From the NCBI GenBank assembly GCA_947492525.1, contig CANLNQ010000031.1, positions 1 to 64,000 on the forward strand: a DNA stretch of 64,000 bases, given 5' to 3'. The notes under the pieces are model-generated. The model saw only the letters and a program-made list of their open reading frames with translations, searched no databases and had not been told where the DNA came from. Shown here one piece after another: positions 28,285 through 37,107 of the stretch; position 1 is the stretch's first letter; every line of letters starts with the position of its first letter. The position numbers and the translations under genes were made by a program. The DNA comes from an uncultured Granulosicoccus sp. (GTDB lineage Bacteria > Pseudomonadota > Gammaproteobacteria > Granulosicoccales > Granulosicoccaceae).

Positions 28285-29591
28285 TGTCGTTGAATACACG
28301 CTCGGTGCCAGCGGCACAGCATGTGGACAGCTACTACGCGGCCAGTGCCAACCCTGCACCTGAACGCGCTGCGTTGCAGGGGGATCAGGAAACCGAAATC
28401 TGCATCGTCGGTGCCGGTTTCAGCGGTCTGTCGACTGGCCTTCATCTGGTGGAGAAGGGCTACAAGGTCACCATCATCGAAGGCGTTCGAGTCGGCTGGG
28501 GAGCCTCCGGGCGCAATGGCGGGCAGATCGTCAACGGCTTGAATGCCAGCCTGCAGACCATCGAGAAGCGCTATGGGCGAGACACGGCAACGTTCGTGGC
28601 AGGGCTGGTACAGGAAGGTGGCGAGATCATTCGTGAGCGTGTCAGTCGCTACGATATCCAGTGTGACCTGAAGGAGAAGAACATCTTCACGGGCCTGACC
28701 CGGGCGCACATGCATGAGCTGGAGGCTCGCATGAAGCTGTGGGCCAATCACGGCATCCATAACCAGGAACTGCTGGACAAGCGGCAGTTACGCGAACACA
28801 TCGATTCCGATCTGTACGAAGGCGGTCTGATCGACCATACCGGAGGACATCTGCACCCGCTGAATCTGTGTCTGGGGGAAGCCGCTGCCTTCGAACGGCT
28901 TGGCGGTGTCATCCATGAGATGTCTCCCGTATTGTCGGTGGATACCGAGGCGCAATACCCGCAGGTGAAAACCGCGTCGGGCACCCTGCGTTGCAAGACG
29001 CTGGTGTTGTGCGGCAATGCCTATCTGGGGAATGTGGTGCCAGCCTTGAGTTCTCGTGTCATGCCCGTGTCCACGCAGGTCATGGCAACGGAACCGTTGG
29101 GTGAGGAGCGAGCCAGGGCGTTGATACCGCATGATGTGTGCGTGGAGGATATCCGCTACATCCTGGATTACTACCGTCTTTCGGCGGACAAGCGTCTGTT
29201 GTTCGGGGGTGGCACGGTCTACGGCGGGACCGATCCGCGAGACATTGTGGGCAAACTGCGTCCGAACATGGAAAAGGTGTTTCCGCAGCTCAAGGGCGTG
29301 AGAATCGATCACGCGTGGAGCGGCAACTTCGCCTTGTCCTTCAGTCGCGTTCCGCAATTGGGACGCCTGGGTAACAACACCTATTTCGCCCATGGTTATT
29401 CGGGACATGGCGTGACCGGTTCGCACACGTTCGGACGCATCCTGTCGGAAGCCATCGATGGTGATCTGACGCGTTTCGATGTCTTCGAGAAAGTGCCCTG
29501 GCATCCATTCCCGGGCGGTCGATTGCTTCGTGTGCCCTACTCGATGGTGGGCTCCTGGTGGTACAGCCTGCGCGACAGACTGGGTGTGTAG
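28284..29591 (+). CDS. puuB: FAD-dependent oxidoreductase, probable gamma-glutamylputrescine oxidase
   Basis: DAO-family flavoenzyme of 435 residues. The FAD-binding Rossmann motif is CIVGAGFSGLSTGLHLVEKG, followed by GWGASGRNGGQIVNG, typical of PuuB/OrdL. C-terminal FAD contacts are in FAHGYSGHGVTGSHTFG. ATG at 28284 with GGAGGT 6 nt upstream is preferred over GTG at 28281. Coupled to puuA by overlapping stop and start, it should oxidise gamma-glutamylputrescine to the aminoaldehyde. No puuC or puuD gene is present here, so completion of the pathway must rely on other loci. Confidence 0.85.
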   Translation: MSLNTRSVPAAQHVDSYYAASANPAPERAALQGDQETEICIVGAGFSGLSTGLHLVEKGYKVTIIEGVRVGWGASGRNGGQIVNGLNASLQTIEKRYGRDTATFVAGLVQEGGEIIRERVSRYDIQCDLKEKNIFTGLTRAHMHELEARMKLWANHGIHNQELLDKRQLREHIDSDLYEGGLIDHTGGHLHPLNLCLGEAAAFERLGGVIHEMSPVLSVDTEAQYPQVKTASGTLRCKTLVLCGNAYLGNVVPALSSRVMPVSTQVMATEPLGEERARALIPHDVCVEDIRYILDYYRLSADKRLLFGGGTVYGGTDPRDIVGKLRPNMEKVFPQLKGVRIDHAWSGNFALSFSRVPQLGRLGNNTYFAHGYSGHGVTGSHTFGRILSEAIDGDLTRFDVFEKVPWHPFPGGRLLRVPYSMVGSWWYSLRDRLGV

Positions 29592-29601
29592 GCAGTGCGT
29601 A

Positions 29602-30108
29602 CTATGATGTGCAAAGCGGCAGATCTTCGGGCATGCGCCCCGTGACAACGGGCCATGTCTGTGTCGGGCTGTCTTCGATGATGTCATCGACCGTCAGAGT
29701 GGTGCGCGCTTCATCACTGGTAATGGCCAGCGCCCGACCGTCAGCAAGGCTGTACTCGTTGGCGGCGGGGTTCTCTGGCGTCAGAGTCTGCGTATCTGTC
29801 TTCGTGTAGCAGTTGCCCGCCGAGTCGCCTTCCGAATTCAGGAAATACTCGGTCCAGAGCCCGTTCTCCGCGATGAGGTAATAGCGCTCACCGTCTTCAT
29901 ACTCGCTGCCATCCCAGTAACCGGCAATGGCGCTGGTGTCGCCACCTGGCGTGCTGGACAGTTCGGTCTCCCCACCATCGGGTGCAAGTTCGGAGGTGTC
30001 ACCCGACGCATCGTTATCGGACGTGTCGAGCATGTCCGAGTCATCATCAGAGCTGCAGGCGCCGAGCAGCAACACGCTGGCAAGGGTGAGGTAGAGGGCA
30101 GGTTTCAT
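29602..30108 (-). CDS. Putative lipoprotein, unknown function
   Basis: A 168-residue lipoprotein: signal sequence KPALYLTLASVLLLGAC with lipobox LGAC and an Asp directly downstream of CSSDDD. A strongly acidic Asp/Ser/Glu linker (about 20-60) precedes a small domain with AIAGYWDGSEYEDGERYYLI and a C-terminal TSDEARTTLTVDDI. GGAG lies 8 nt before the ATG. It ends 10 nt from the convergent puuB stop. I do not recognise the family; the middle part looks like a small beta-sheet domain. A pair of Cys residues (NCYTK and LPLCTS) could form a disulfide. Confidence 0.75.
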   Translation of the reverse strand: MKPALYLTLASVLLLGACSSDDDSDMLDTSDNDASGDTSELAPDGGETELSSTPGGDTSAIAGYWDGSEYEDGERYYLIAENGLWTEYFLNSEGDSAGNCYTKTDTQTLTPENPAANEYSLADGRALAITSDEARTTLTVDDIIEDSPTQTWPVVTGRMPEDLPLCTS

Positions 30109-30399
30109 AGCATTTCTCCGTTTGGGATATTTATACCAAAATCTACAGATACTGGCGGCCGCTGTCCAGCACTGTTTAACGCGGAACGGTGTCATGGCCC
30201 TTGCGGTGGAAACCGAGGCGCCGGTACAGCAAGGAGAAAGTGCGCTTGCGCGTTGCCGATGCGGGCTCGAGAGGGTCGGCAGAGAGGCACCGGCAGTACC
30301 TCTTGCGTTGCCTGCGGAGCGTGGTAATCTGTCCATTCATCACAAATACCTGTGCGAGCCGAGGCTCGCGCACTCAGTGGTAATCGGGGGTATCAGAGT

Positions 30400-30582
30400 A
30401 TGGAGATGAAGAAGATTCTGGAATACGCGCGCGTGCTGTATGAGGCGCACGGGACCAAGGCCGAAGCCGAAGCGGCACAGAAAGCCCTGAAGTACGAAGA
30501 AGCCGGCAACCGCGAAGAGGCAGAAACGTGGCGAGCCGTACGCAAGGCCATCAACGAGATGCGCGGTAGCTACGAAAGCTGA
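30400..30582 (+). CDS. Small conserved-type helical protein, unknown function
   Basis: A 60-residue charged, Ala/Glu-rich protein: KKILEYARVLYEAHGTKAEA followed by EEAGNREEAETWRAVRKAIN. It looks like two or three amphipathic helices resembling half a TPR unit. From memory, similar small proteins occur in many Proteobacteria, without assigned function. Start at 30400 or at the ATG two codons later (30406). The preceding spacer 30109-30399 carries nothing recognisable apart from the lipoprotein promoter region. Confidence 0.6.
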   Translation: MEMKKILEYARVLYEAHGTKAEAEAAQKALKYEEAGNREEAETWRAVRKAINEMRGSYES

Positions 30583-30803
30583 TCGGGATATCCGCTGTGC
30601 AGATCACGCCGGCGATGCGCTTGCCTTGTCGGTTTCTTGCATCACCGGCGTAACAGCTACCTTGTCTCGAGAGTGTTTCAAGGCTGATCTGTGAGGGATC
30701 GGACCGCGTAGACTTGGCAAGCGCGAAGGACTGTGCCTGGCGTGTCGAGGGCGGGCGAGTTCAGTGTGCACGCCTGTCAACTCACCAACGCCGGTACAGC
30801 ACC

Positions 30804-31571
30804 ATGCAGATTTCCACAGTCGCCAGGGTCGTCTTCAGTGCCCTGTTCGTTGTCCTGCTCTCATCAGGACGGTCAGCCACGGCAGACGACACGAGGGTGT
30901 CATTGCGACTGACTGGTGGCAGCAGCTGGCAGGAACGCAACGATGTACAGATTCCCAACGACGAACAGGGAAGCCGCTTCTCCCTCGCGGATGCGGTAGG
31001 CAGTGGGCCGGTCACGGCGCTGCGACTGGAGATCAACTGGGCGCTCAATGAACGACACGGCCTGAGGCTGCTTCTGGCACCTCTGTCCTTCACCGAGCCG
31101 GCATTTTTCAGTCAGACAGTACGATTTGCAGGTCAGAGCTTCGCCGCCAATCAGGCAGTGGATGCGAGTTATCGATTCAATTCGTGGCGCCTGGGTTACC
31201 ACTATGCGTTGATGAACGGCGAATCGGGAAGTCTGCGAGTGGGTGCCACACTGAAAGTCAGGGATGCCGAGATTCGTCTGGAGCAAGGTGACACCCGAAG
31301 TCTGGATGATGACGTGGGTTTCGTACCCTTGTTATACCTTGCCGGCAACCTTCGACTGAGTGACCGGATTACCTTGAGAGCAGATCTTGACGGGCTGGCA
31401 GGCGGCCCGGGTCGCGCAATCGATCTGGGGGTGGCGCTGGATCTTGCCATCAGCAGGCATTGGACGGTAGGTGCCGAAGTGAGGATACTGGATGGTGGGG
31501 CGGATACCGACGATGTCTATAATTTTGCCCGATTCAATACTGCAGCCCTGGCGATCGCTACCGCGTTCTGA
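30804..31571 (+). CDS. Predicted outer-membrane beta-barrel protein
   Basis: A 255-residue exported protein. A signal peptide (VVFSALFVVLLSSGRSATA) is followed by alternating strands typical of an eight-stranded barrel (VSLRLTGGSSW, ALRLEINWALNERHGLRLLL, SWRLGYHYALM, GSLRVGATLKVRDAEIRL, AIDLGVALDLAIS, HWTVGAEVRIL) and a C-terminal Phe as the last residue (LAIATAF), the usual barrel-insertion signal. Function unknown. The spacer before it (30583-30803) shows no other gene. Confidence 0.75.
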   Translation: MQISTVARVVFSALFVVLLSSGRSATADDTRVSLRLTGGSSWQERNDVQIPNDEQGSRFSLADAVGSGPVTALRLEINWALNERHGLRLLLAPLSFTEPAFFSQTVRFAGQSFAANQAVDASYRFNSWRLGYHYALMNGESGSLRVGATLKVRDAEIRLEQGDTRSLDDDVGFVPLLYLAGNLRLSDRITLRADLDGLAGGPGRAIDLGVALDLAISRHWTVGAEVRILDGGADTDDVYNFARFNTAALAIATAF

Positions 31572-31694
31572 CCCGGTGATTCGATTTGCCGCCCCAGTTC
31601 CTGAAACGCGGGTGTGGAAGGCGCGGTAGCTTAGCGTGACTGCGCAAGAACGAAAAACGGCTGCTAAGTCTTGCGACAGTGCGAGAACGGAAAA

Positions 31695-31768
31695 CGGCGG
31701 GTCGATCTCGAGCGAGCGCTTGACAAGGAAAGCAGCGGGTCGATCTCGACGAGCGTATGACAGAAAAA
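31695..31768. repeat. Two tandem ~38-bp units of the 'GCGGGTCGATCTCG' repeat
   Basis: Units 31695-31732 and 31733-31768 share a GCGGGTCGATCTCGA core followed by a GAGCG..TGACA motif. Four more copies occur in the same relative place at 36421-36569. They are tandem without unique spacers, so they are not a CRISPR. They lie just past the terminator of the barrel-protein gene. A more degraded stretch at 31636-31694 may contain older copies. Confidence 0.75.
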
Positions 31769-31790
31769 CGGCTGGTCAATCGACCAGCCG
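31761..31790 (-). terminator. Rho-independent terminator of barrel-protein gene copy 1
   Basis: Read on the minus strand, a 9-bp stem CGGCTGGTC / GACCAGCCG with a 4-nt loop is followed by TTTTTCTG. It lies 34 nt after the stop at 31824. The second copy of the segment carries the same element at 36562-36591 with one stem mismatch. Confidence 0.85.
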
Positions 31791-31823
31791 AAAGGGGGCA
31801 ATACTGTCAGTGGTTGTAGGCTG

Positions 31824-32306
31824 CTATCGCAGTTGCAGTTTGTACTGGAAGAACAGGACGGCGTTGTTTTTCTGGTTGCCGAAATCGACGGCGGGTGAGC
31901 CGCTGATGTTGAGAACGGCGTACTTGCTCATTTTCACTTCCATGGCCGGGAAGGGCAGAACCTTGGTTTCCGGGTCGCCGTTCTTCTTGAACTGTTTGTG
32001 CACGACGGAGGCGCCGACAAGAAAGCGCAGTCGGTTGGCGAGCATGGGTCGTGTGGCGTAGTTGATGCCGCCGTAGTAGGACTGGTAGCCGAAGCTGTCG
32101 GACAGGGTGCCGCCGTGCCAGCCGAGTTTGCTGCTGGGTGAGTATTCCCAGCCGACGCCGGGTGTGAAGGCGTTGCGCTCGTCGAAGTTCTCGAAGTGGT
32201 AGGCCAGTGTGCTCAGTACCAGGAAGTTGTTGTCGGCCTTGGCAGAGGCGCTGGCGGCGAAGGAGAGAAGGAGAAGAGTGATGGACTTGAAGATCTGCGC
32301 TTTCAT
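31824..32306 (-). CDS. Small exported beta-barrel-like protein, copy 1
   Basis: A 160-residue protein with signal peptide FKSITLLLLSFAASASAKA. The mature part alternates aromatic and small residues (LSTLAYHFENFDERNAFTPG, VGWEYSPSSKLGWHGG, SFGYQSYYGGINYATRP, LRFLVGASVVHKQF, AVLFFQYKLQLR). It is reminiscent of small lipid-A-modifying or phage-type outer-membrane barrels (PagP-like and similar), but I see no decisive catalytic motif. The open frame could start 36 codons earlier (32414); the signal peptide favours 32306. The protein is identical to that of copy 2 (36625-37107); all six nucleotide differences within the gene are silent. An intrinsic terminator follows. Confidence 0.75.
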   Translation of the reverse strand: MKAQIFKSITLLLLSFAASASAKADNNFLVLSTLAYHFENFDERNAFTPGVGWEYSPSSKLGWHGGTLSDSFGYQSYYGGINYATRPMLANRLRFLVGASVVHKQFKKNGDPETKVLPFPAMEVKMSKYAVLNISGSPAVDFGNQKNNAVLFFQYKLQLR

Positions 32307-32820
32307 GATTCTGACCCGAGTTCTTTGCCGATCTGCGCCGGCTTGAAAGAAGTGTTGCTTGAGCTGCGTCAACAACATGCCGCGCACTGTACTGAGGCGG
32401 GAGCGAGGATGCAAACGGGTCGGGTGACTCTGAAAAACTCAATTAAATCAAGCACCTGCCATGAAAGCCGGGGTGTCAATAAAGCGACGTGGTCCGATGA
32501 TGGCTCGTAAGTGATTGTAATGGCGACTTATTTTCGTCGCGGCCTGCGGATCGGATGTGGTGTACGGATCGAGACGCAGATCCGCTTTTGCGTGCGACGG
32601 TATCCCGTCGTGTGAGCTATGCCTCGGTTCAGTCTGATCGATGGGTTCATAGCCGCCTGTGGATACTCTTATCGCCGACCATCGCTCGTGCAGGACAACG
32701 GTGCGCTCGATCACGATTTGCCACCGTGAACAGGCTGACGGATTACAATGCCAGGGGTAAAACGACGCGTTTGCATCATCCGCGTCTCGTTATGCTCCAA
32801 CCTGCCCCCATGGATATTCA

Positions 32821-34671
32821 ATGAGCAATGAATCACCCGGCAAGCCCGGTATCGTGAGACGTGTCTTCCGCTTTTGGTGGCGTGCACTGAAAGCCTTGAA
32901 TACGCTGGTATTCGGTTTGCTCTCTGTGCTGATCATTGCCGCTATCGTGGCCGCTCTGATCAGTCAGAGGGGGCCTGACATGCCAGAGGGAGCGGCCCTG
33001 CTTCTGAACCCGGCCGGTACGCTGGTCGAACAGGAAACCGCTGTCAGTTCAGCTGCGCTGTTCCAGGGCGGTGAGTTGCCACAGCAGGCGCTGGTCAGCG
33101 ACATCATCGATGCGCTGGCGCTGGCCAGGGATGACAAGCGCATCGACCTGGTCGTGCTTGATCTGGACAGGCTCGAGCAGGGCCTGTTACCCAAGCTGGA
33201 ACGGGTCGCAGCGTCGATTGTCGATTTTCGCAGCAGTGGCAAGAAAGTCATCGCCACGGCGGACAATTACAGTCAATCAGCCCTGTATCTGGCAGCGCAC
33301 GCCGACGAGGTCCTGCTCAACCCCGAAGGCATGGCCTTGCCCCAGGGTTTTGCCATGTACCGCACCTATTTCAGGGAATTTCTCGACGAACACGCGGTGA
33401 GCGTCAATCTGTTCAAGGTCGGAAAATACAAGTCTGCTGCCGACCCCTTTCTCAGAAACGACATGTCAGCGGAGGATAGAACCGCCCGTTTGGCCATTCT
33501 GGATGCCTGGTGGGACTCCTATACTGCCGGGATTGAAGCCGCTCGTAAGTTGCCTGCCGGCAGTCTCGATGCGATGTTGCACAATGCCCCGCAGGAGCTT
33601 CAGCAGGCACAGGGCAATCTTGCCCGTCTGTCACTCGACAAGGGGTTGGTGGACCGCTTGATGAGCGATAACGAGAAGCGTCGCTATCTGGTGGATCTGA
33701 TCGGGGAGAATGAGGAGCAGGGAGATTATCGCAAGATCGCCTATCGGGACTATCTGCTTGCTGCACGTTCGCCCGTCGAGCAGAAGCCTGCGAAGGTGGC
33801 TGTGGTGAGGGCCGTGGGCAATATTGTCGATGGCGAGGCACCTGAAGGGGAGATCGGAAGCCGTTCGCTGACCCGCCTGATCCGACAGGCACGCGAGGAT
33901 GAGGATGTCGCGGCCATCGTGCTGCGCATCGATTCCGGGGGCGGCAGCAAGAGCGCCTCGGAGATGATCCGTAGCGAATTGCAGGCTGCGCAGGACTCGG
34001 GGATTCCCGTGGTGGCCTCCATGGGTTCCGTGGCCGCATCGGGCGGCTACTGGATCGCCGCAACCGCCGATGAAATCTGGGCAGCTCCCACGACGATAAC
34101 CGGTTCGATCGGTATCTTCGGGCTGATGCCCAGTGTCGAGAAAACACTGGCGCGCCATGGCATCTACAGCGATGGCGTGGCCACGACACCGATCGCTGGT
34201 GGTGCCAGTGTGACACGAGGGGTGTCGCCGGAGTACGGGCAAGTGCTGCAATCGATCATCGAGTCGGGCTACGAGCAGTTCCTTGCAACGGTTGCCTCAG
34301 GGCGAAACATGGCAAGGGATGATGTGCATGCGGTAGCACAAGGCCGAATCTGGACGGGAGAGGCCGCGCAGCAGCTTGGCCTGGTCGATCATCTCGGCGA
34401 GCTCGAGCAGGCCGTGACTGCCGCGGCTCGTCTGGCCGGTATCGATGACTATTCTGTCTGGCCTGTCGAGCGCGAACAATCCATGCAGGACCGATTGCTG
34501 AACCGGTTGGCGCAGGCGGCATCTTCGACCTTGCCCATACTCGGAAACGACCCGATCGCACGTCTGAACCGGCAACTGCGGCAGGAGATGGAATTCATGG
34601 GTCGTCTGAACGACCCTTCTCACGTTTACGTGATCTGTGGTGAGTGCCTCTTGCTGGAATCGGTACCGTAG
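32821..34671 (+). CDS. sppA: Signal peptide peptidase SppA, 67-kDa type
   Basis: Membrane-bound serine protease that degrades cleaved signal peptides in the periplasm. The 616-residue length equals the duplicated SppA of E. coli. A single N-terminal transmembrane helix (TLVFGLLSVLIIAAIVAALI) anchors two S49 repeats. The general-base Lys is in FKVGKYKSAADPFLRND of the first repeat, and the nucleophilic Ser is in MGSVAASGGYWIAATADEIW of the second; TITGSIGIFGLMP follows. It lies just beyond duplication copy 1, and no operon partner is evident. Confidence 0.93.
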   Translation: MSNESPGKPGIVRRVFRFWWRALKALNTLVFGLLSVLIIAAIVAALISQRGPDMPEGAALLLNPAGTLVEQETAVSSAALFQGGELPQQALVSDIIDALALARDDKRIDLVVLDLDRLEQGLLPKLERVAASIVDFRSSGKKVIATADNYSQSALYLAAHADEVLLNPEGMALPQGFAMYRTYFREFLDEHAVSVNLFKVGKYKSAADPFLRNDMSAEDRTARLAILDAWWDSYTAGIEAARKLPAGSLDAMLHNAPQELQQAQGNLARLSLDKGLVDRLMSDNEKRRYLVDLIGENEEQGDYRKIAYRDYLLAARSPVEQKPAKVAVVRAVGNIVDGEAPEGEIGSRSLTRLIRQAREDEDVAAIVLRIDSGGGSKSASEMIRSELQAAQDSGIPVVASMGSVAASGGYWIAATADEIWAAPTTITGSIGIFGLMPSVEKTLARHGIYSDGVATTPIAGGASVTRGVSPEYGQVLQSIIESGYEQFLATVASGRNMARDDVHAVAQGRIWTGEAAQQLGLVDHLGELEQAVTAAARLAGIDDYSVWPVEREQSMQDRLLNRLAQAASSTLPILGNDPIARLNRQLRQEMEFMGRLNDPSHVYVICGECLLLESVP

Positions 34672-34788
34672 ACAACCATCCTTCGCTGCGGTGCGACTCC
34701 CCCGGATCACGGAACGCGTTGTTCAGGAGGCTGGAGTCACGCCATGACAGCGGTATACTTTGCGAACCACACAATGATCAGGACAGAC

Positions 34789-35811
34789 ATGAGTAGCCAA
34801 GAGAGCGGTTTCGACCCTGCAGCCAAGGAGCAACAGCTACGTTCGGAATCGGAACAATGGGATACGTCCCAGCCTGAGGCGGCACGACCGGACGACATTC
34901 CGACAATTGATCTCGAGGCATGGTTCACCACCGGTTCGGATGAGGATCTCGACACGGCAGCCGAACAGCTGCGCAGCGCGTGTGAAGAGACCGGGTTCTT
35001 CTCGATCATCGGTCATCAGATCTCCAGCCAGGATATGGACGCCACCTTCGATCAGGTAAGACAGTTTCATGCAATGCCGATCGAACACAAGCGTCAGATC
35101 CTGATGGACCGACCGGACTGGCCCGTGGGCGGGATGGGGTATCTGCCCTTGAAGAACCGCAAGCTGCCAGCTCGGCAAACCGGTAATGTCAACGAAGCCT
35201 TCATCATCAAGTGCGATGACAAACTGGGAATGGATGACAATCAGTGGCCGGATCCCGCCTTCTTGCCCGAGTTTCGCGCAAGGGTAGAACGCTATGCCCA
35301 TCAGATGGAAGCACTGGGCAAGCGGATGTTGCCGATCTACGCACGCGCACTGGACATGCCCAACGATTTTTTCGATCAGGCCTTCGTGAACCCGCTTTAT
35401 CGCCTGCGCATGACTCATTACCCGGCGGTCGAGGCTGATCCCGAGAACGCGTTTGGTATCGCGCCGCATGTGGACACCTCCTTCTGTACGATTCTGGCTC
35501 AGGATCGTCCGGGGCTCAGCGTGTTCAGCGAGCGACGACAAGTGTGGGTCAATGCGCCCGTGGTCGAGAATTCCTTCATCGTGAATACCGGCGAATTGCT
35601 CAAGCAATGGACCAATGATCGCTTTCTGAGTACGCGTCATTTCGCCAACAACAACACGGGTTCCGAGTCGCGCTACTCCATTCCGTTCTTCTTCAATGCC
35701 AATCCACACCATGTCATGAGTTGTATTCCCAGCTGCTGCAGTGACGAGAATCCGTCGAAGTACCCGCCCATCTCCTACGCTCAGAGTCAGGCGGTTGCAC
35801 AAGGCGAGTAG
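34789..35811 (+). CDS. 2-oxoglutarate/Fe(II)-dependent oxygenase (isopenicillin N synthase-like)
   Basis: Cytoplasmic non-haem iron oxygenase of 340 residues. The DIOX_N domain (IPTIDLEAWF, then ETGFFSIIGHQI) leads into the jelly-roll core with metal ligands HVD in IAPHVDTSFCTILAQ and the distal His in LSTRHFANN; RYSIPFF carries the co-substrate-binding Arg-x-Ser. The ATG at 34789 with AGGA 6 nt upstream is preferred over one at 34744. Substrate unknown; bacterial relatives are often placed with oxidative catabolism or secondary metabolism. It is a lone gene between sppA and the Cache-like protein. Confidence 0.85.
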   Translation: MSSQESGFDPAAKEQQLRSESEQWDTSQPEAARPDDIPTIDLEAWFTTGSDEDLDTAAEQLRSACEETGFFSIIGHQISSQDMDATFDQVRQFHAMPIEHKRQILMDRPDWPVGGMGYLPLKNRKLPARQTGNVNEAFIIKCDDKLGMDDNQWPDPAFLPEFRARVERYAHQMEALGKRMLPIYARALDMPNDFFDQAFVNPLYRLRMTHYPAVEADPENAFGIAPHVDTSFCTILAQDRPGLSVFSERRQVWVNAPVVENSFIVNTGELLKQWTNDRFLSTRHFANNNTGSESRYSIPFFFNANPHHVMSCIPSCCSDENPSKYPPISYAQSQAVAQGE

Positions 35812-35951
35812 GCATTGCGTCCGGTCTGTCACAGCAGCTGTCGTTCAGGCAGTGCATGGCAGACCCTATTGACAATGGTCAACAGGCGGGCACTGTCGCT
35901 GGATTAGCATGACTCCATCGTTTTTGAACACGTATTGTGGAGTCAATGCTC

Positions 35952-36410
35952 ATGAAAAGATCTCTTGTTCTGGCCTGTACCTTCCTTGCAGTTTCACTGG
36001 TGTCCGGCCTTCAGGCCGCTCATCGCAGTTCTGCACAGGAAGCACGGGAGTTTTTCGACAAGGCCGTGGTTTACGTCGAGGAAGTCGGTGTAGAGCAGGC
36101 TGTTGCAGCGTTCAACGATCCGAACGGCGATTATGTGCGTGGCGATCTGTACGTCTTTGCGCTGAGCACCGATGGCATGTATCTGGCCAATGGCAGTTTT
36201 CCGCAACTGGCGGGTACCCCGATCGATGGGGTCAACAATGCGGCAGGCGAGCCGATCTACGAGATCATCATGAGTGCCGTGGATAACGACGCGCATGAAG
36301 GTGTCGCGCACTATGAATGGCTCAATCCACAGACCAACCAGTTGGAAGACAAGTCTGCCTACGTGAGTGAAGTGCAGGACGTTGTCATCGGCGTCGGGTA
36401 TTACCAATAG
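35952..36410 (+). CDS. Exported single-Cache-like sensory protein
   Basis: A 152-residue protein with a signal peptide (LVLACTFLAVSLVSGLQA). The mature part starts with a helix (AQEAREFFDKAVVYVEEVGV) and continues EQAVAAFNDPNGDYVRGDLY, VFALSTDGMYLANGSFPQLA and the C-terminal KSAYVSEVQDVVIGVGYYQ. This order is that of small periplasmic sCache domains seen alone or fused to receptors. No transmembrane or signalling domain follows, so it is a stand-alone ligand-binding module. ATG at 35952 sits 9 nt from GGAG; ATG at 35946 is closer. It ends just before the tandem repeats of duplication copy 2. Confidence 0.72.
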   Translation: MKRSLVLACTFLAVSLVSGLQAAHRSSAQEAREFFDKAVVYVEEVGVEQAVAAFNDPNGDYVRGDLYVFALSTDGMYLANGSFPQLAGTPIDGVNNAAGEPIYEIIMSAVDNDAHEGVAHYEWLNPQTNQLEDKSAYVSEVQDVVIGVGYYQ

Positions 36411-36420
36411 AAACGAAAAT

Positions 36421-36569
36421 CAGCGGGTCGATCTCGAGTGAGCGCTTGACAAGGAATAAAGCGGGTTGATCTCGCGCGAGCGCGTGACAAGGCAAGCGTC
36501 GGATCGATCTCGAGTGAGCACATGAAAGGAAACAGCGGGTCGATCTCGTGCGAGCGCATGACAGAAAAA
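36421..36569. repeat. Four tandem ~37-bp units of the 'GCGGGTCGATCTCG' repeat
   Basis: Units at 36421-36458, 36459-36496, 36497-36532 and 36533-36569. Each has a core GCGGGTCGATCTCG, a purine/pyrimidine-variable GAGCG block and a TGACAAGGAA end. The first begins 11 nt after the Cache-protein stop, and the last runs into the terminator of barrel-protein copy 2. Two relatives lie at 31695-31768. Confidence 0.8.
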
Positions 36570-36591
36570 CGGCTGGCCAATCGACCAGCCG
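36562..36591 (-). terminator. Rho-independent terminator of barrel-protein gene copy 2
   Basis: Minus-strand stem CGGCTGGTC / GGCCAGCCG with a 4-nt loop followed by TTTTTCTG. A single change from copy 1 gives one mismatch in the stem. It lies 34 nt after the stop at 36625. Confidence 0.82.
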
Positions 36592-36624
36592 AAAGGGGGC
36601 AATACTGTCAGTGGTTGTAGCCTG

Positions 36625-37107
36625 CTATCGCAGTTGCAGTTTGTACTGGAAGAACAGGACGGCGTTGTTTTTCTGGTTGCCGAAGTCGACGGCCGGTGAG
36701 CCGCTGATGTTGAGCACGGCATACTTGCTCATTTTCACTTCCATGGCCGGGAAGGGCAGAACCTTGGTTTCCGGGTCGCCGTTCTTCTTGAACTGTTTGT
36801 GCACGACGGAGGCGCCGACAAGAAAGCGCAGTCGGTTGGCGAGCATGGGTCGTGTGGCGTAGTTGATGCCGCCGTAGTAGGACTGGTAGCCGAAGCTGTC
36901 GGACAGGGTGCCGCCGTGCCAGCCGAGTTTGCTGCTGGGTGAGTATTCCCAGCCGACGCCGGGTGTGAAGGCGTTGCGCTCGTCGAAGTTCTCGAAGTGG
37001 TAGGCCAGTGTGCTCAGTACCAGGAAGTTGTTGTCGGCCTTGGCGGAGGCGCTGGCGGCGAAGGAGAGAAGGAGGAGAGTGATGGACTTGAAGATCTGCG
37101 CTTTCAT
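36625..37107 (-). CDS. Small exported beta-barrel-like protein, copy 2
   Basis: The 160-residue product is identical in sequence to that of copy 1 (31824-32306): signal peptide, then tyrosine-rich alternating strands ending in FFQYKLQLR. Six silent substitutions separate the two genes, which indicates selection on the protein, or gene conversion, since duplication. It has its own terminator. The neighbours differ (Cache-like protein on one side, lysR on the other), so the copies may be expressed differently only if upstream changes beyond 37227 matter. Function unknown. Confidence 0.75.
   Translation of the reverse strand: MKAQIFKSITLLLLSFAASASAKADNNFLVLSTLAYHFENFDERNAFTPGVGWEYSPSSKLGWHGGTLSDSFGYQSYYGGINYATRPMLANRLRFLVGASVVHKQFKKNGDPETKVLPFPAMEVKMSKYAVLNISGSPAVDFGNQKNNAVLFFQYKLQLR

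Larger units (their letters stand above)
31733..32625. repeat. Segmental duplication, copy 1
   Basis: About 893 bp that recur, in the same orientation, at 36533-37426. By eye I count about 20 differences from the terminator stem onward (about 98% identity). The segment carries a terminator, one small barrel-protein gene and about 320 bp of upstream non-coding DNA. Identity ends at the GCCTC of 32621-32625. The upstream non-coding part 32307-32820 contains no gene I can support; it includes hairpins at 32566-32585 and around 32597-32612 that lack T-runs. Confidence 0.9.

Noticed and set aside
32597-32612. Hairpin CGACGG-TATC-CCGTCG, also in copy 2 near 37398
   Set aside because: No T-run on either strand; position relative to lysR and sppA is inconsistent with a simple terminator, so no function is called.
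36421-36569. Possible CRISPR array
   Set aside because: Units are contiguous and there are no unique spacers or cas genes; it is a simple tandem repeat.
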